Positions 25,818 through 34,595 of a stretch of 35,191 bases of DNA are shown here, one piece after another (the first letter of the stretch is position 1; each line of letters starts with the position of its first letter). Made by a program: the position numbers and the translations under genes. Below the pieces are notes generated by a model. That model saw nothing but the letters and a program-made list of their open reading frames with translations, was not told where the DNA came from and made no database searches. Source of the DNA: a bacterium (lineage in GTDB: Bacteria; Patescibacteriota; Minisyncoccia; Portnoybacterales; JAKAHB01). The stretch spans positions 1 through 35,191 of the forward strand of contig JAKAHB010000006.1 in the NCBI GenBank assembly GCA_021815315.1, read 5' to 3'.

Positions 25818-26984
25818 TCAAGCCAATTCTTGGTAAATCGCCAAGGTTTGCTTGGCTGTTTTTTTCCAATCAAACCTTTTTGTCTGCTCCCGGCCCAAGC
25901 TGATTAGTCTTTGGCGTAGAAATTGGTCAGTCAGAAGCCGCAACACCTTGTCAACGAAATCGCGCTCACCTTGCGGATTGAAATATAAAGCCGCTTGCCC
26001 AAAAATTTCCGGCAGACAGCTGGCGTTGGCCGATACCACCGGTAAATCGTATGACATGGCCTCCAACCCCGGCAAACCAAATCCTTCATAGAAACTGGGG
26101 AAGACATAGGCGAAAGCATTTTGATAAAGCGCCACTAATTCTTCGTCGGGCACAAAACCGGCAAAAATAACGCTCACGCAATATTTTTTTCTTTGCTTTG
26201 GCGCCGCGTAACAAACTTGGTGAAATTTATTTTTAAGAAGCTGATAAAAATCATCGTCTCCTCCCGCTAAAACCAGCTGCAGCTTGTCGTCTTTGATTCT
26301 TTTAACCAATTTCTCAAAAGCCCCCAGCAAAAAGCTCAAGTTCTTGTGGGGATAGGCGTTGCCAACGTAAAGCAGAAACGGAGGCTTGATGCCGTATTTG
26401 GCCAAGATTTTATCTTGGCCAAGCTTTTTTCTTTTTTGGCAGTCACCCAAAGAAACCCCTTCATAGATTACTTCTATTTTTTCCGGGTTTAGCCCTAAGC
26501 TCTCAATCAAGTCTTTTTTGGTAAAGTGCGAAACGGTAATAATCTTCAAGGCTTTTTTAACCGTGGCTCGCAGACAAAAATCATAAAACCAGTCTTTAAT
26601 GTTATAACGTAATTGTTTGAAAAGCCCACTTCGCTTGGTGGGAAATTTTTTTAGAATCAAATCGTGGATGGTAACCACAAAACGTCCTCGGTACAAAAAT
26701 GGAGCGTTAAAATGAGTGAAATGCATCAAATCAATGTCCGTGCTCCTGATTTTTCGGGAGAAAAACAACTGCTCCTTTAGGGAATACGGTTTATAGTCGG
26801 CCAGAACTTTGTGGAAATTGTCAGCCGCAAATTCTGTTTTTTCAAAGTCCTCCGGGCCCAGAAAAATATAATAATGATTATCCAAATTCAAATCGGCCAG
26901 ATGTTTTATCAGCTCTTGCGTATAGCGGCCCAAACCTTTAGCTTTGGGGCCATAGAACCTGGCGTCAATTCCAATGTTTGCCAA
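25818..26984 (-). CDS. Glycosyltransferase family 4
   Basis: PFLLYVGNAYPHKNLSFLLGAFEKL, PSFYEGFGLPGLEAMSYDLPVV. Confidence 0.92.
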   Translation of the reverse strand: MANIGIDARFYGPKAKGLGRYTQELIKHLADLNLDNHYYIFLGPEDFEKTEFAADNFHKVLADYKPYSLKEQLFFSRKIRSTDIDLMHFTHFNAPFLYRGRFVVTIHDLILKKFPTKRSGLFKQLRYNIKDWFYDFCLRATVKKALKIITVSHFTKKDLIESLGLNPEKIEVIYEGVSLGDCQKRKKLGQDKILAKYGIKPPFLLYVGNAYPHKNLSFLLGAFEKLVKRIKDDKLQLVLAGGDDDFYQLLKNKFHQVCYAAPKQRKKYCVSVIFAGFVPDEELVALYQNAFAYVFPSFYEGFGLPGLEAMSYDLPVVSANASCLPEIFGQAALYFNPQGERDFVDKVLRLLTDQFLRQRLISLGREQTKRFDWKKTAKQTLAIYQELA

Positions 26985-26996
26985 AATTTTAAGTCT

Positions 26997-28139
26997 TTAT
27001 TTTAATTTTTCAACCGCCGCTAAAAATTCTTGGCCTGTTTTCTCCCAAGAAAATTCCTTCACTCTCTCTCGCCCTTTTTCAATTAAGTTTTTTCTGAATT
27101 CATCTTCTGTCAAAACAATTTTAATCGCTTCGGCCAATTCACCGGTTAGATATGGGTCTATCATCAAGGCGGCCTCCCCTACTATTTCGGGCAAAGAAGT
27201 CTTGTTGGAACAAACTACCGGCACGCCATAGGCCATCGCCTCCAACGGCGGGAAGCCAAACCCTTCAAAAAAACTGGGATAAGCAAAAACGGTTGCCAGG
27301 TGGTAAAGGCTCGCTTTGTCCTGGTAGTTGATAAAGCCGGGGAAATGGATAAAAGAAGACCAGCGCGATTTTTTGGCTTGGGCCACAATATCTTTGAAGA
27401 GCCAACCAAAAGCTCCGGCCATCACCAAATGAACATCGGCAAATTTTTTGTCTTGTTTCAAAATATCAAAAGACTCAATCAGGCCCTGCAGATTTTTTCT
27501 GGGCTCAATGGTCCCAAAAAACAAAATGAACTTTTGAGGCAAGTGATATTTTTTTCTGACCGCTTCTATTTTTTTCTGATCTGGCTGGCCGCTTGATAGT
27601 CCCCTCTCTACGCCAGAATAGATGACTTTGATTTTTTTTTCGTCAACCCCGTAAAGATTGACTAGGTCTTCTTTGGTTGATTGAGAAACGGCAATCAGCA
27701 AATCTGCTTCCCTGGCTCGAGCCTTTGGGTTCATCAGTTTGTGCCACAAATGATGTCTGGCGGAAAAAAATTCGGGATAATATTCAAAAGATAAATCGTG
27801 AAAAGTCATCACTCTAGCTGCTTGTGCCATCGAGGCCCTCAAAAAATGGGGCAGAAAGTAAGCGTCAACCCCGCCCACCAAATTATCAATCTTTGGCCGA
27901 TTTAAAATCGCAGAAGTTAAATCTAATAATTTGTTGGGATAGCCGAAACTGTATAATTTTCTTTTGGGCAAAGACAACCAAGAAAAACCAAGCTTCACCT
28001 TGGAGCGAGCATTGTAAAAAAAATGATAGGAATTTTTTTGGTCACCGGCTAGGGCCTCCATCAGTCCTATTGTATATTGTTCTACTCCGGTTCTTGCCCC
28101 TCTGGCCAAGACCCGGAGATCAACTCCGATACGCAACAC
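26997..28139 (-). CDS. Glycosyltransferase family 4
   Basis: FILFFGTIEPRKNLQGLIESF, YPSFFEGFGFPPLEAMAYGVPVVCSN. Confidence 0.92.
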   Translation of the reverse strand: MLRIGVDLRVLARGARTGVEQYTIGLMEALAGDQKNSYHFFYNARSKVKLGFSWLSLPKRKLYSFGYPNKLLDLTSAILNRPKIDNLVGGVDAYFLPHFLRASMAQAARVMTFHDLSFEYYPEFFSARHHLWHKLMNPKARAREADLLIAVSQSTKEDLVNLYGVDEKKIKVIYSGVERGLSSGQPDQKKIEAVRKKYHLPQKFILFFGTIEPRKNLQGLIESFDILKQDKKFADVHLVMAGAFGWLFKDIVAQAKKSRWSSFIHFPGFINYQDKASLYHLATVFAYPSFFEGFGFPPLEAMAYGVPVVCSNKTSLPEIVGEAALMIDPYLTGELAEAIKIVLTEDEFRKNLIEKGRERVKEFSWEKTGQEFLAAVEKLK

Positions 28140-28259
28140 GGTTGTCTACCCCCGACTCTCAACCCCGGCAACAGCTTAGCTGCTTAACCCCAAGCAGTCT
28201 TATGTTTGTTGGCGATTGATAACCGGGAGTTGACCGGTAATTATAATTTGATGGCTGGG

Positions 28260-28865
28260 TTAATCCTGCTTGGTTGTCACAAAAGCAAGGCCCAGACTGA
28301 AAACAAGCCCCAATAAAAATCCGATTGCCAGATTTGTTCCGACATTTGATTTCTGGACGTAAAAAATTATCGGCTCGTTGGCTTGGATAAAAAAGGCGGC
28401 CGAGTCTTGAGAGATGCTTCCGATTCCTCCGCTTTTTTCTTCCAAAACATTTTTTAACCCCTGGGCTAGTTTTTTGGCGTCTTGCTCATTGGTTGTCCCA
28501 AAGGACACCTCCAAATATTGGGCCGCCAGTTTTTTGGTTTTAAAGACTCCCCCCAAGTCATTCAGATTGGCCGGAGCGGGCAATCCCGCTTGACGAAAAA
28601 TTTCCGTTACCAAGCCCGGGCTTTTAAGCCAAAATTGAATGTTTTTGGAGAATTCGTCAGCCGCCATAATCGCGTAATAGCCGTCGTATTTGTAATCGGT
28701 GGCAGTTTGCGTGCCCAAACGCGCGACATCCAGGGAAACCAAGGTTTGGTACGGAGCCGTTAGGTAGTAACCGTAGAGCGCGCCCACTAAACCGCAAAAC
28801 AAAATTATGATTACCGCGTAAAACCAAATTTTTTTAAGTTGGGAAATAAAATTTTCCAGTAACAT
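28260..28865 (-). CDS. Wzz/chain-length-determinant-like membrane protein
   Basis: N- and C-terminal TM helices flanking an extracytoplasmic region; located in a polysaccharide cluster. Confidence 0.65.
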   Translation of the reverse strand: MLLENFISQLKKIWFYAVIIILFCGLVGALYGYYLTAPYQTLVSLDVARLGTQTATDYKYDGYYAIMAADEFSKNIQFWLKSPGLVTEIFRQAGLPAPANLNDLGGVFKTKKLAAQYLEVSFGTTNEQDAKKLAQGLKNVLEEKSGGIGSISQDSAAFFIQANEPIIFYVQKSNVGTNLAIGFLLGLVFSLGLAFVTTKQD

Positions 28866-28925
28866 AAATTTGAATGGTGGCGACAGACAAAAGATAATAA
28901 ATAAATATTTTTTGTCCGCGGCCGC

Positions 28926-30029
28926 TCAAGCCTTACTTTTAAATTCTTGATATTTCTCCTCCACAAACATTTTTATTTTTTCCTTGAACCTTTCTTCATC
29001 CCACCGCAAAACCTTTTCTCGAATATATTGGCCGTTGAAAATCGTCCGCTGTAATTTTTTAACCGCTCCGATTAAATCTTCAACTCCTTGCTTCTCAAAA
29101 AAGATTCCGGTTTTTCCGTCTTCAATCATTTCCAATGCTCCTCCGCCGGCATAAGCGATGACGGGACGCCCCGAGGCCATCGCTTCGGCCGCCACTATCC
29201 CAAAATCTTCTTCTTGCGGGAAGATAAGGGCTTGGCAATGGGCATAATAGTCTTTCAGGCGCTGGTCTGAAACCAGCCCGACAAATTCAATGTTGGGCCG
29301 AGCGATACTTTTTAGATATTTCTCTTGTGGCCCCCCGCCCACAATCTTTAGAGGCAAGCCCAACCGATTGAAAGCTTTTACAATCAAGTCAAACCTTTTA
29401 TAGGGGAGGAACCTGCCCACGGCCAAAAAATAATTATGGGGCTGTTCGATAATATGAAAAAGCGCTGTTTTTATCGGCGGGTGAACAACTTGAGCGTCGC
29501 GATGATAATATTTTTTAATCCGTCCGGCAACGAAGCTGGAATTGGCCAAATAGTAATCCGGCCGAGCCGAAGCCGCCTCATCCCAAAGACGGATGTAATT
29601 GATTAAAAAAGGTATAAAAAATTTTATTAGCCCCCCATAGCCAAATTCTTTTATGTATTTGTGCGAATCGTCCCAGGCGTAACGAATCGGCGTGTGGCAA
29701 TAACAAAGATGCAGGGTTTGGGGCCGCGTGATAATCCCCTTGGCGTAGCTGGCCGAATCGGAGAGCACCAGGTCGTATTTTGACAAATCAAATTGTTCGA
29801 TGGCCAGAGGCATCAACAAAGAAAAAGCGCGATGGTGCTTCTTGGCGCCGGGAAGCTTCTGCAAAAAAGAAGTAAATATCTTTTTCCCCCTAAAAGCCCG
29901 CCCCGTTCCCTGCTCGTCATAAAGCAGAGTGAAGATGGGAGCTTCCGGCCAAATTTTAGTGAAAGCTTCCAAAACCCTTTCTCCTCCTCCATATTGGTTC
30001 AGATAGTCATGGACTAAGGCTATTTTCAT
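28926..30029 (-). CDS. Glycosyltransferase family 4
   Basis: MKIALVHDYLNQYGGGERVLEAF, NYFLAVGRFLPYKRFDLIVKAFN, PQEEDFGIVAAEAMASGRPVIAY. Confidence 0.93.
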   Translation of the reverse strand: MKIALVHDYLNQYGGGERVLEAFTKIWPEAPIFTLLYDEQGTGRAFRGKKIFTSFLQKLPGAKKHHRAFSLLMPLAIEQFDLSKYDLVLSDSASYAKGIITRPQTLHLCYCHTPIRYAWDDSHKYIKEFGYGGLIKFFIPFLINYIRLWDEAASARPDYYLANSSFVAGRIKKYYHRDAQVVHPPIKTALFHIIEQPHNYFLAVGRFLPYKRFDLIVKAFNRLGLPLKIVGGGPQEKYLKSIARPNIEFVGLVSDQRLKDYYAHCQALIFPQEEDFGIVAAEAMASGRPVIAYAGGGALEMIEDGKTGIFFEKQGVEDLIGAVKKLQRTIFNGQYIREKVLRWDEERFKEKIKMFVEEKYQEFKSKA

Positions 30030-30090
30030 AAACTTAAGCTGTGGAGCGAAGAAAAAGAATTGAGAAATTGTCCCAAGTCCCTAGTCTGGC

Positions 30091-31479
30091 TTAGCAGGCC
30101 GAACGGTCAACCAATAAAATTAAAATTGTTTTCAACAGGATTTTAAAATCCAACAGTAGCGACCAATTTTCAATATAGAAGGTATCCAACCGCACTTCTT
30201 CTTCAAACTCCAAGTCTGAAGAGCCGGAAACTTGAGCCATGCCGGTGACCCCGGATTTCAGCGTCAACAATTTTTTATGATGATGCTTGTATTGCGCTAT
30301 TTCTTCCGGCAGATGAGGCCTGGGGCCAACCAGGGTCATTTCCCCCCGAAAAACATTCCAGAGTTGTGGTAATTCGTCCAGACGAAACTTGCGAATAAAT
30401 CTGCCCACTCTGGTTATCCTGGGGTCGTTTTTCATTTTAAACAGGGGCCCGCCTTTTCGTTCGTTGCTGGCCAGAAGCTCTCGTTTTTTTTCTTCCGCCT
30501 TGTCAACCATGGAGCGAAATTTTAAGAAGGTGAACTTTTTGTTTTGAGAAATTCTCCTTGATTTATAAAGAATCGGCCCCCGAGACGTCGTTTTGACTAA
30601 AATAGCTATCACTAATAAAATCGGGGACGAAACAACCAAGCCCAACGCGCTGCCGACTATATCAATGATTCTTTTGGTGATTCGGCCCCAGCCGTCAAGA
30701 GGCGTTTTTTTAAATTCAATTAAGGGAATGGCCGAAATCGTGTCGAAATCAATGTTCATGGCCAAGGATTGAAAAAGGTTGGGCACAAATTTAAAAATCA
30801 CCGGGTTTTCTTCGCAAAAAGAAACCAAATCCAACACTTTTTCTTTGTCAAAATCGGGATTGGTGAGAACTATTTCATCGGCCCCCGGGCGGCGCAGGAA
30901 AGAACGGATTTTTTCCATATCTATATTCTGCATGTAACCGGCCACCACATAACCCAAGTCCGGCCGCCGTTCAATTTCTTTTTTTAAGCGAGCTCCCAGA
31001 AGACCGTTACCCACAATTAGAATCCGGTGAGCGCCGTAATGATATCTTTTGAGAAAAAATTTTTCTATCACTCTGATAATAAATCTGCCCAAGCTGACAA
31101 AGACGATACTCAAAAACCAGGCCGAAAAAATAATGAAGCGGGATTCAAAAACCTGGTGCAACATAAACAAGTAAAAAACGATGCCGACCAAGCCCGCGGC
31201 CGTGGCTGAAATAATCAAAAAAAACTCTTCCAGCAAATGGAAGTTTTTCTTAATCTTATAGAGACCGGCCAAAGCAAAAATTATCAACCAGAATAAGGCC
31301 GCCAGCAGAACAATGCGCAAATAGCCAGTCGGAGTTAAGGTCATTTCAAACAAAACCGGTCGCAAGCTGGTCACGGTTTCGCTGGTACGCACCCAATAGG
31401 CGGCTATTCCGGCCAGGACCAGCATTAGATAGTCCAGCGGCACTAAAATTGCATTAAAAAAAAGCTCCGCTCTCTTCAT
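30091..31479 (-). CDS. Polyprenyl-phosphate sugar phosphotransferase (exopolysaccharide initiating transferase)
   Basis: KRIIDIVGSALGLVVSSPILLVIAILVKTTSRGPILYKSRRISQNKKFTFLKFRSM, FRLDELPQLWNVFRGEMTLVGPRPHLPEE, SGVTGMAQVSG; N-terminal TM bundle. Confidence 0.93.
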   Translation of the reverse strand: MKRAELFFNAILVPLDYLMLVLAGIAAYWVRTSETVTSLRPVLFEMTLTPTGYLRIVLLAALFWLIIFALAGLYKIKKNFHLLEEFFLIISATAAGLVGIVFYLFMLHQVFESRFIIFSAWFLSIVFVSLGRFIIRVIEKFFLKRYHYGAHRILIVGNGLLGARLKKEIERRPDLGYVVAGYMQNIDMEKIRSFLRRPGADEIVLTNPDFDKEKVLDLVSFCEENPVIFKFVPNLFQSLAMNIDFDTISAIPLIEFKKTPLDGWGRITKRIIDIVGSALGLVVSSPILLVIAILVKTTSRGPILYKSRRISQNKKFTFLKFRSMVDKAEEKKRELLASNERKGGPLFKMKNDPRITRVGRFIRKFRLDELPQLWNVFRGEMTLVGPRPHLPEEIAQYKHHHKKLLTLKSGVTGMAQVSGSSDLEFEEEVRLDTFYIENWSLLLDFKILLKTILILLVDRSAC

Positions 31480-31555
31480 GTTTGTTTGGGAATATCGTTA
31501 AAAATCAGGGAACGACTAAGTCAAATATACTTTAAACAAGGGCTTTTTTCAAGAC

Positions 31556-31585
31556 TTGACAACCTTCAATTTATATTGTTAAAAT
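31556..31585 (+). promoter_or_regulatory. Predicted promoter of rnpB
   Basis: TTGACA (31556-31561), N18, TAAAAT (31580-31585). Confidence 0.55.
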
Positions 31586-31593
31586 GCAGAAGC

Positions 31594-32018
31594 TTAAGTA
31601 AGTCGGGTGATTGCTTCTCGCTTTTCAATTTTTTTGGGGAGCAAGGAGAGGAAAGTCCGAACACCCCTTGATGCTTAATCAAGGACCAGGGTGGTTGCTA
31701 ACGGCAACCGGGAGCAAGTTAGAGGTATTTTGTTCTTAAGACAAAATATTTTTAACCCAAATCTAGGGAAAGTGCCACAGAGACCATACCACCATTCCGA
31801 AGCTTTTGGCCCGGGATGGCAAAAGTGAAAAGTAAGCGCCTTGGGCGCTTTCTCGCCGCGGTGACGCGAGCGAGTGGTAAACCCCACCCGGTGCAAGGCC
31901 GTGCCCCGATATTGAATCGGGGAGTGCCGCTAGAGGCAATCGGCGACGATTGTCCCAGATAAATAATCATCTCAATGTTTTAAACATTCAGACAGAATTC
32001 GGCTTACAGACTTGCTTG
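31594..32018 (+). ncRNA. rnpB: RNase P RNA (bacterial type A-like)
   Basis: GAGGAAAGTCCGAACACC, GGTAAACCCCACCCGGTGCAAGGCC, GACAGAATTCGGCTTAC; termini AAGTAAGTC / GACTTGCTT pair. Confidence 0.92.
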
Positions 32019-32058
32019 AGCGCTAAAAATCCGCCTTATTGGCGGATTTTTAGCGCTT
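32019..32058 (+). terminator. Hairpin/terminator after rnpB
   Basis: AGCGCTAAAAATCCGCC-TTATT-GGCGGATTTTTAGCGCT, 17-bp perfect stem. Confidence 0.7.
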
Positions 32059-32060
32059 AT

Positions 32061-32090
32061 AAAAAAAGCTCCGGCGCGCGACCGGAGCCT
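32061..32090 (-). terminator. Intrinsic terminator of the 32111-32335 ORF
   Basis: Minus strand GGCTCCGGTCGCGCGCCGGAGCTTTTTTT. Confidence 0.8.
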
Positions 32091-32110
32091 ATCAGCAATG
32101 CACTAGGCCT

Positions 32111-32335
32111 CTATGTTCTTCTTTGGAAATGACTGCAGCCTCCCTCGTTCAGTCTCGGGCCGGTCATCTTGATATTAACCAGCCCCGGGAGAGCGTATGG
32201 GTCGCAGGGATCGTCTCTTTCGGGAAGAGATTCAACCGCCAAGCATCCCTCTCCGGGGCTAAGGGCGCACTTTCTGCAAATAGGAAGGCTCCCCCATTCC
32301 GGTTCGGTTCCGCCATGATAAAAGACCCCCATCAT
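32111..32335 (-). CDS. Small Cys-rich hypothetical protein (isolated ORFan)
   Basis: MMGVFYHGGTEPEWGSLPICRKCALSPGEGCLAVESLPERDDPCDPYALPGLVNIKMTGPRLNEGGCSHFQRRT; SD AAAGGAGGAGGG. Confidence 0.65.
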   Translation of the reverse strand: MMGVFYHGGTEPEWGSLPICRKCALSPGEGCLAVESLPERDDPCDPYALPGLVNIKMTGPRLNEGGCSHFQRRT

Positions 32336-32411
32336 ACCCTCCTCCTTTGGTGTCCCTTGTTGGCAACAAATTACCACAAAAAACCTGATAAATCAAGACT
32401 GAAACGTTCGT

Positions 32412-32846
32412 TTAGAATAAAGTCTCCTCTTTTTTGTCCAGTGCTTGGTTTACCAAGACATCGGCTTCTTTGTTTTGTTCGCGAGGAATATGGGAAAAGG
32501 AAAGTTCCCCAAAATCAAGCATTAAATTCCAAATAACAAAGAACAATGCCTGCAGATTTTCTTCCTGGATCTTATATTGGTGATTTAACTGTCTAACTAC
32601 TAATTCCGAGTCCAGTTTAAAATCAAATTCAATTCTTTTTACTTTTTCCTTGCCAAAAATTTGTTTGGCCTTTTTTAAAGCCAAAATTACCGCCGTGTAT
32701 TCGGCTACGTTATTGGTCGTTTCGCCAATCGTCTCGCCGAATTTTTTTATCGTCGCCCCGTTTTTATTCTTATAAACCACGCCAACGGCCGCCGGTCCCG
32801 GATTACCCCGAGCGCCGCCGTCGCAAAACACTGTTATTTTATCCAT
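32412..32846 (-). CDS. rnhA: Ribonuclease HI family
   Basis: ITVFCDGGARGNPGPAAVGVV, NNVAEYTAVILAL, LDSELVVRQLNHQYK, IPREQNKEADVLVNQAL. Confidence 0.93.
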   Translation of the reverse strand: MDKITVFCDGGARGNPGPAAVGVVYKNKNGATIKKFGETIGETTNNVAEYTAVILALKKAKQIFGKEKVKRIEFDFKLDSELVVRQLNHQYKIQEENLQALFFVIWNLMLDFGELSFSHIPREQNKEADVLVNQALDKKEETLF

Positions 32847-32850
32847 ATTT

Positions 32851-34593
32851 TTATTTATTATTTGTTGCTTCTTTAAAATCCACTAATTTTAAATTTAATC
32901 TCTTTACTCCGTTCCATTCATCAACCAAAATTTTAAACACCACGTCAATCTTTTGTCCGATTTTGAGCTCATCAATCCTCGAGCCCAAGCTAAAACCGAT
33001 TGCTTGAAAAATATCTTTTTCGTTTGACCCGGTCAGCTCCATTTTCAGATGGCTGCTCCCATTGCCTACCACTTTCATATTAACAATTTTCAAATCTTTG
33101 CTCAAAAAAATTGGCTCTCGGTTATCAACGCCGAAAGGTTCAAATTGTCTCAAGTGCGTCCAGAGCTGGTTAAGCTCGCTGTTAGTGGTCAATTCCAGCT
33201 CGTCGTCAATTTCCAAAACCAGCGGCGGCAGTTTTTTGCTTTGTTCCTGGACCGCTTGAGCGAACCGCCGGCGAAATTCTTCCAGGTGTTCTTTTTTTAG
33301 GGCAAAGCCGGCAGCCGCCGGATGGCCGCCGAATTCAACAAACAAGTCTTCCGCTTTTTTAAAAAGTTCGATGATATTATAACCGCCATATTCTCGCACC
33401 GACCCCTTAACCAATTCCCCATCTTCTCCGTAGATTAGGGCTGGTTTAAGATGTCTTTCGGCCAATTTGCCGGCAACCAGCCCCACCAAACCGGGAGAAA
33501 AATCCGGCCCGCCTTCAAAAATAAATTTCTCTTTTTTTTCACGAATCATTGCCTCCGTTTTTCTGGTCAGTTTGTCAGTTTCTGTTTGTCTTTCTTTATT
33601 TTTGTCGTCCAATCGTTCGGCCAGCCACTTGGCTTCGTTGGCGGATTCGGTCATCACCAATTCATAGGCGGCATTGGCGTGGTCCATCCGCCCGGCGGCA
33701 TTGATGCGCGGCGCTAAGAGATAGCCCAGAGCAAAGGTGTCTAAATTGCAGGTCATTTCCGCGGGATTACAAACCGGCTGTAACCCGCAAACCTTCAATA
33801 ATTCCCGCAGTCCCAACTTTCTTGTTTGCGCTAAAACCACCAGTCCGTATTTCACCAACATTCTGTTCTCCTCGGTTAAAGAAACGCAGTCTCCGACCGT
33901 TGCCAGAGCGACCAAATCAAGTTGCCACTTTAACCAGTTTATGAAATTGGGGACATTCGCGGTTTGCAGCAAAGCGTGCGCCAGCTTAAAGGCCACTCCC
34001 GCCCCGGCCAATTCCTTGAAGGGGTACTTATCCTCCGCTTGATGGGGGTTAACAATCGCCACGGCCTTGGGCACCTTGGGCCAAACGTGGTGATGATCGC
34101 AAATAATTACCTCCAGGCCTAGTTGATTGGCCGCGTCAACTTCTTCAACGTCGGTAATCCCGCAATCAACGGTGATTATCAATTTGGAACCTTCCTGCGC
34201 AATTTGTTGGAGAGCTTCCCTGTTTAGTCCATAGCCCTCCTTGTGTCTGTCCGGCAGATAGACGCTTTTTACATTGGCTCCGATTTTTCTTAAAGTCATT
34301 TCCAAAAGAGCCGTCCCGGAAACACCATCCGCGTCGTAATCTCCAAAGATAGTTATCGGCTCTTGACCTTCTTTGGCCTTGATGATTCTGGCTACTGCCT
34401 CTTTCATCCCCAGCATCAAAAATGGATTAAGAAGATCGCGATTAAAGTCCGGCCGCAAAAATCTTTCCAGCTGTTCTGGCGTGAAAATTCCACGATCAAA
34501 AAGCAGCCGGCCGATAACAACCGGAAAGCCATCAAAAATTTGAGGGAGATTGCTCTCCCTCGTTTTTAAACGCCATTCTCTTTGCGTTGACAT
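32851..34593 (-). CDS. recJ: Single-stranded-DNA-specific exonuclease RecJ
   Basis: ITIFGDYDADGVSGTALL, IITVDCGITD, VIICDHHH, GRMDHANAAYELV, FGGHPAAAGFAL. Confidence 0.96.
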   Translation of the reverse strand: MSTQREWRLKTRESNLPQIFDGFPVVIGRLLFDRGIFTPEQLERFLRPDFNRDLLNPFLMLGMKEAVARIIKAKEGQEPITIFGDYDADGVSGTALLEMTLRKIGANVKSVYLPDRHKEGYGLNREALQQIAQEGSKLIITVDCGITDVEEVDAANQLGLEVIICDHHHVWPKVPKAVAIVNPHQAEDKYPFKELAGAGVAFKLAHALLQTANVPNFINWLKWQLDLVALATVGDCVSLTEENRMLVKYGLVVLAQTRKLGLRELLKVCGLQPVCNPAEMTCNLDTFALGYLLAPRINAAGRMDHANAAYELVMTESANEAKWLAERLDDKNKERQTETDKLTRKTEAMIREKKEKFIFEGGPDFSPGLVGLVAGKLAERHLKPALIYGEDGELVKGSVREYGGYNIIELFKKAEDLFVEFGGHPAAAGFALKKEHLEEFRRRFAQAVQEQSKKLPPLVLEIDDELELTTNSELNQLWTHLRQFEPFGVDNREPIFLSKDLKIVNMKVVGNGSSHLKMELTGSNEKDIFQAIGFSLGSRIDELKIGQKIDVVFKILVDEWNGVKRLNLKLVDFKEATNNK

Positions 34594-34595
34594 TT

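Noticed and set aside
28140-28259. Possible leader or riboswitch upstream of the GT4 gene at 26997-28139
   Set aside because: Short inverted repeats (ACCGG..CCGGT) but no recognisable aptamer or terminator; too weak to list.
31675-31970. Minus-strand ORFs of 72-73 aa at rnpB
   Set aside because: They lie across the RNase P RNA gene, which explains the sequence.
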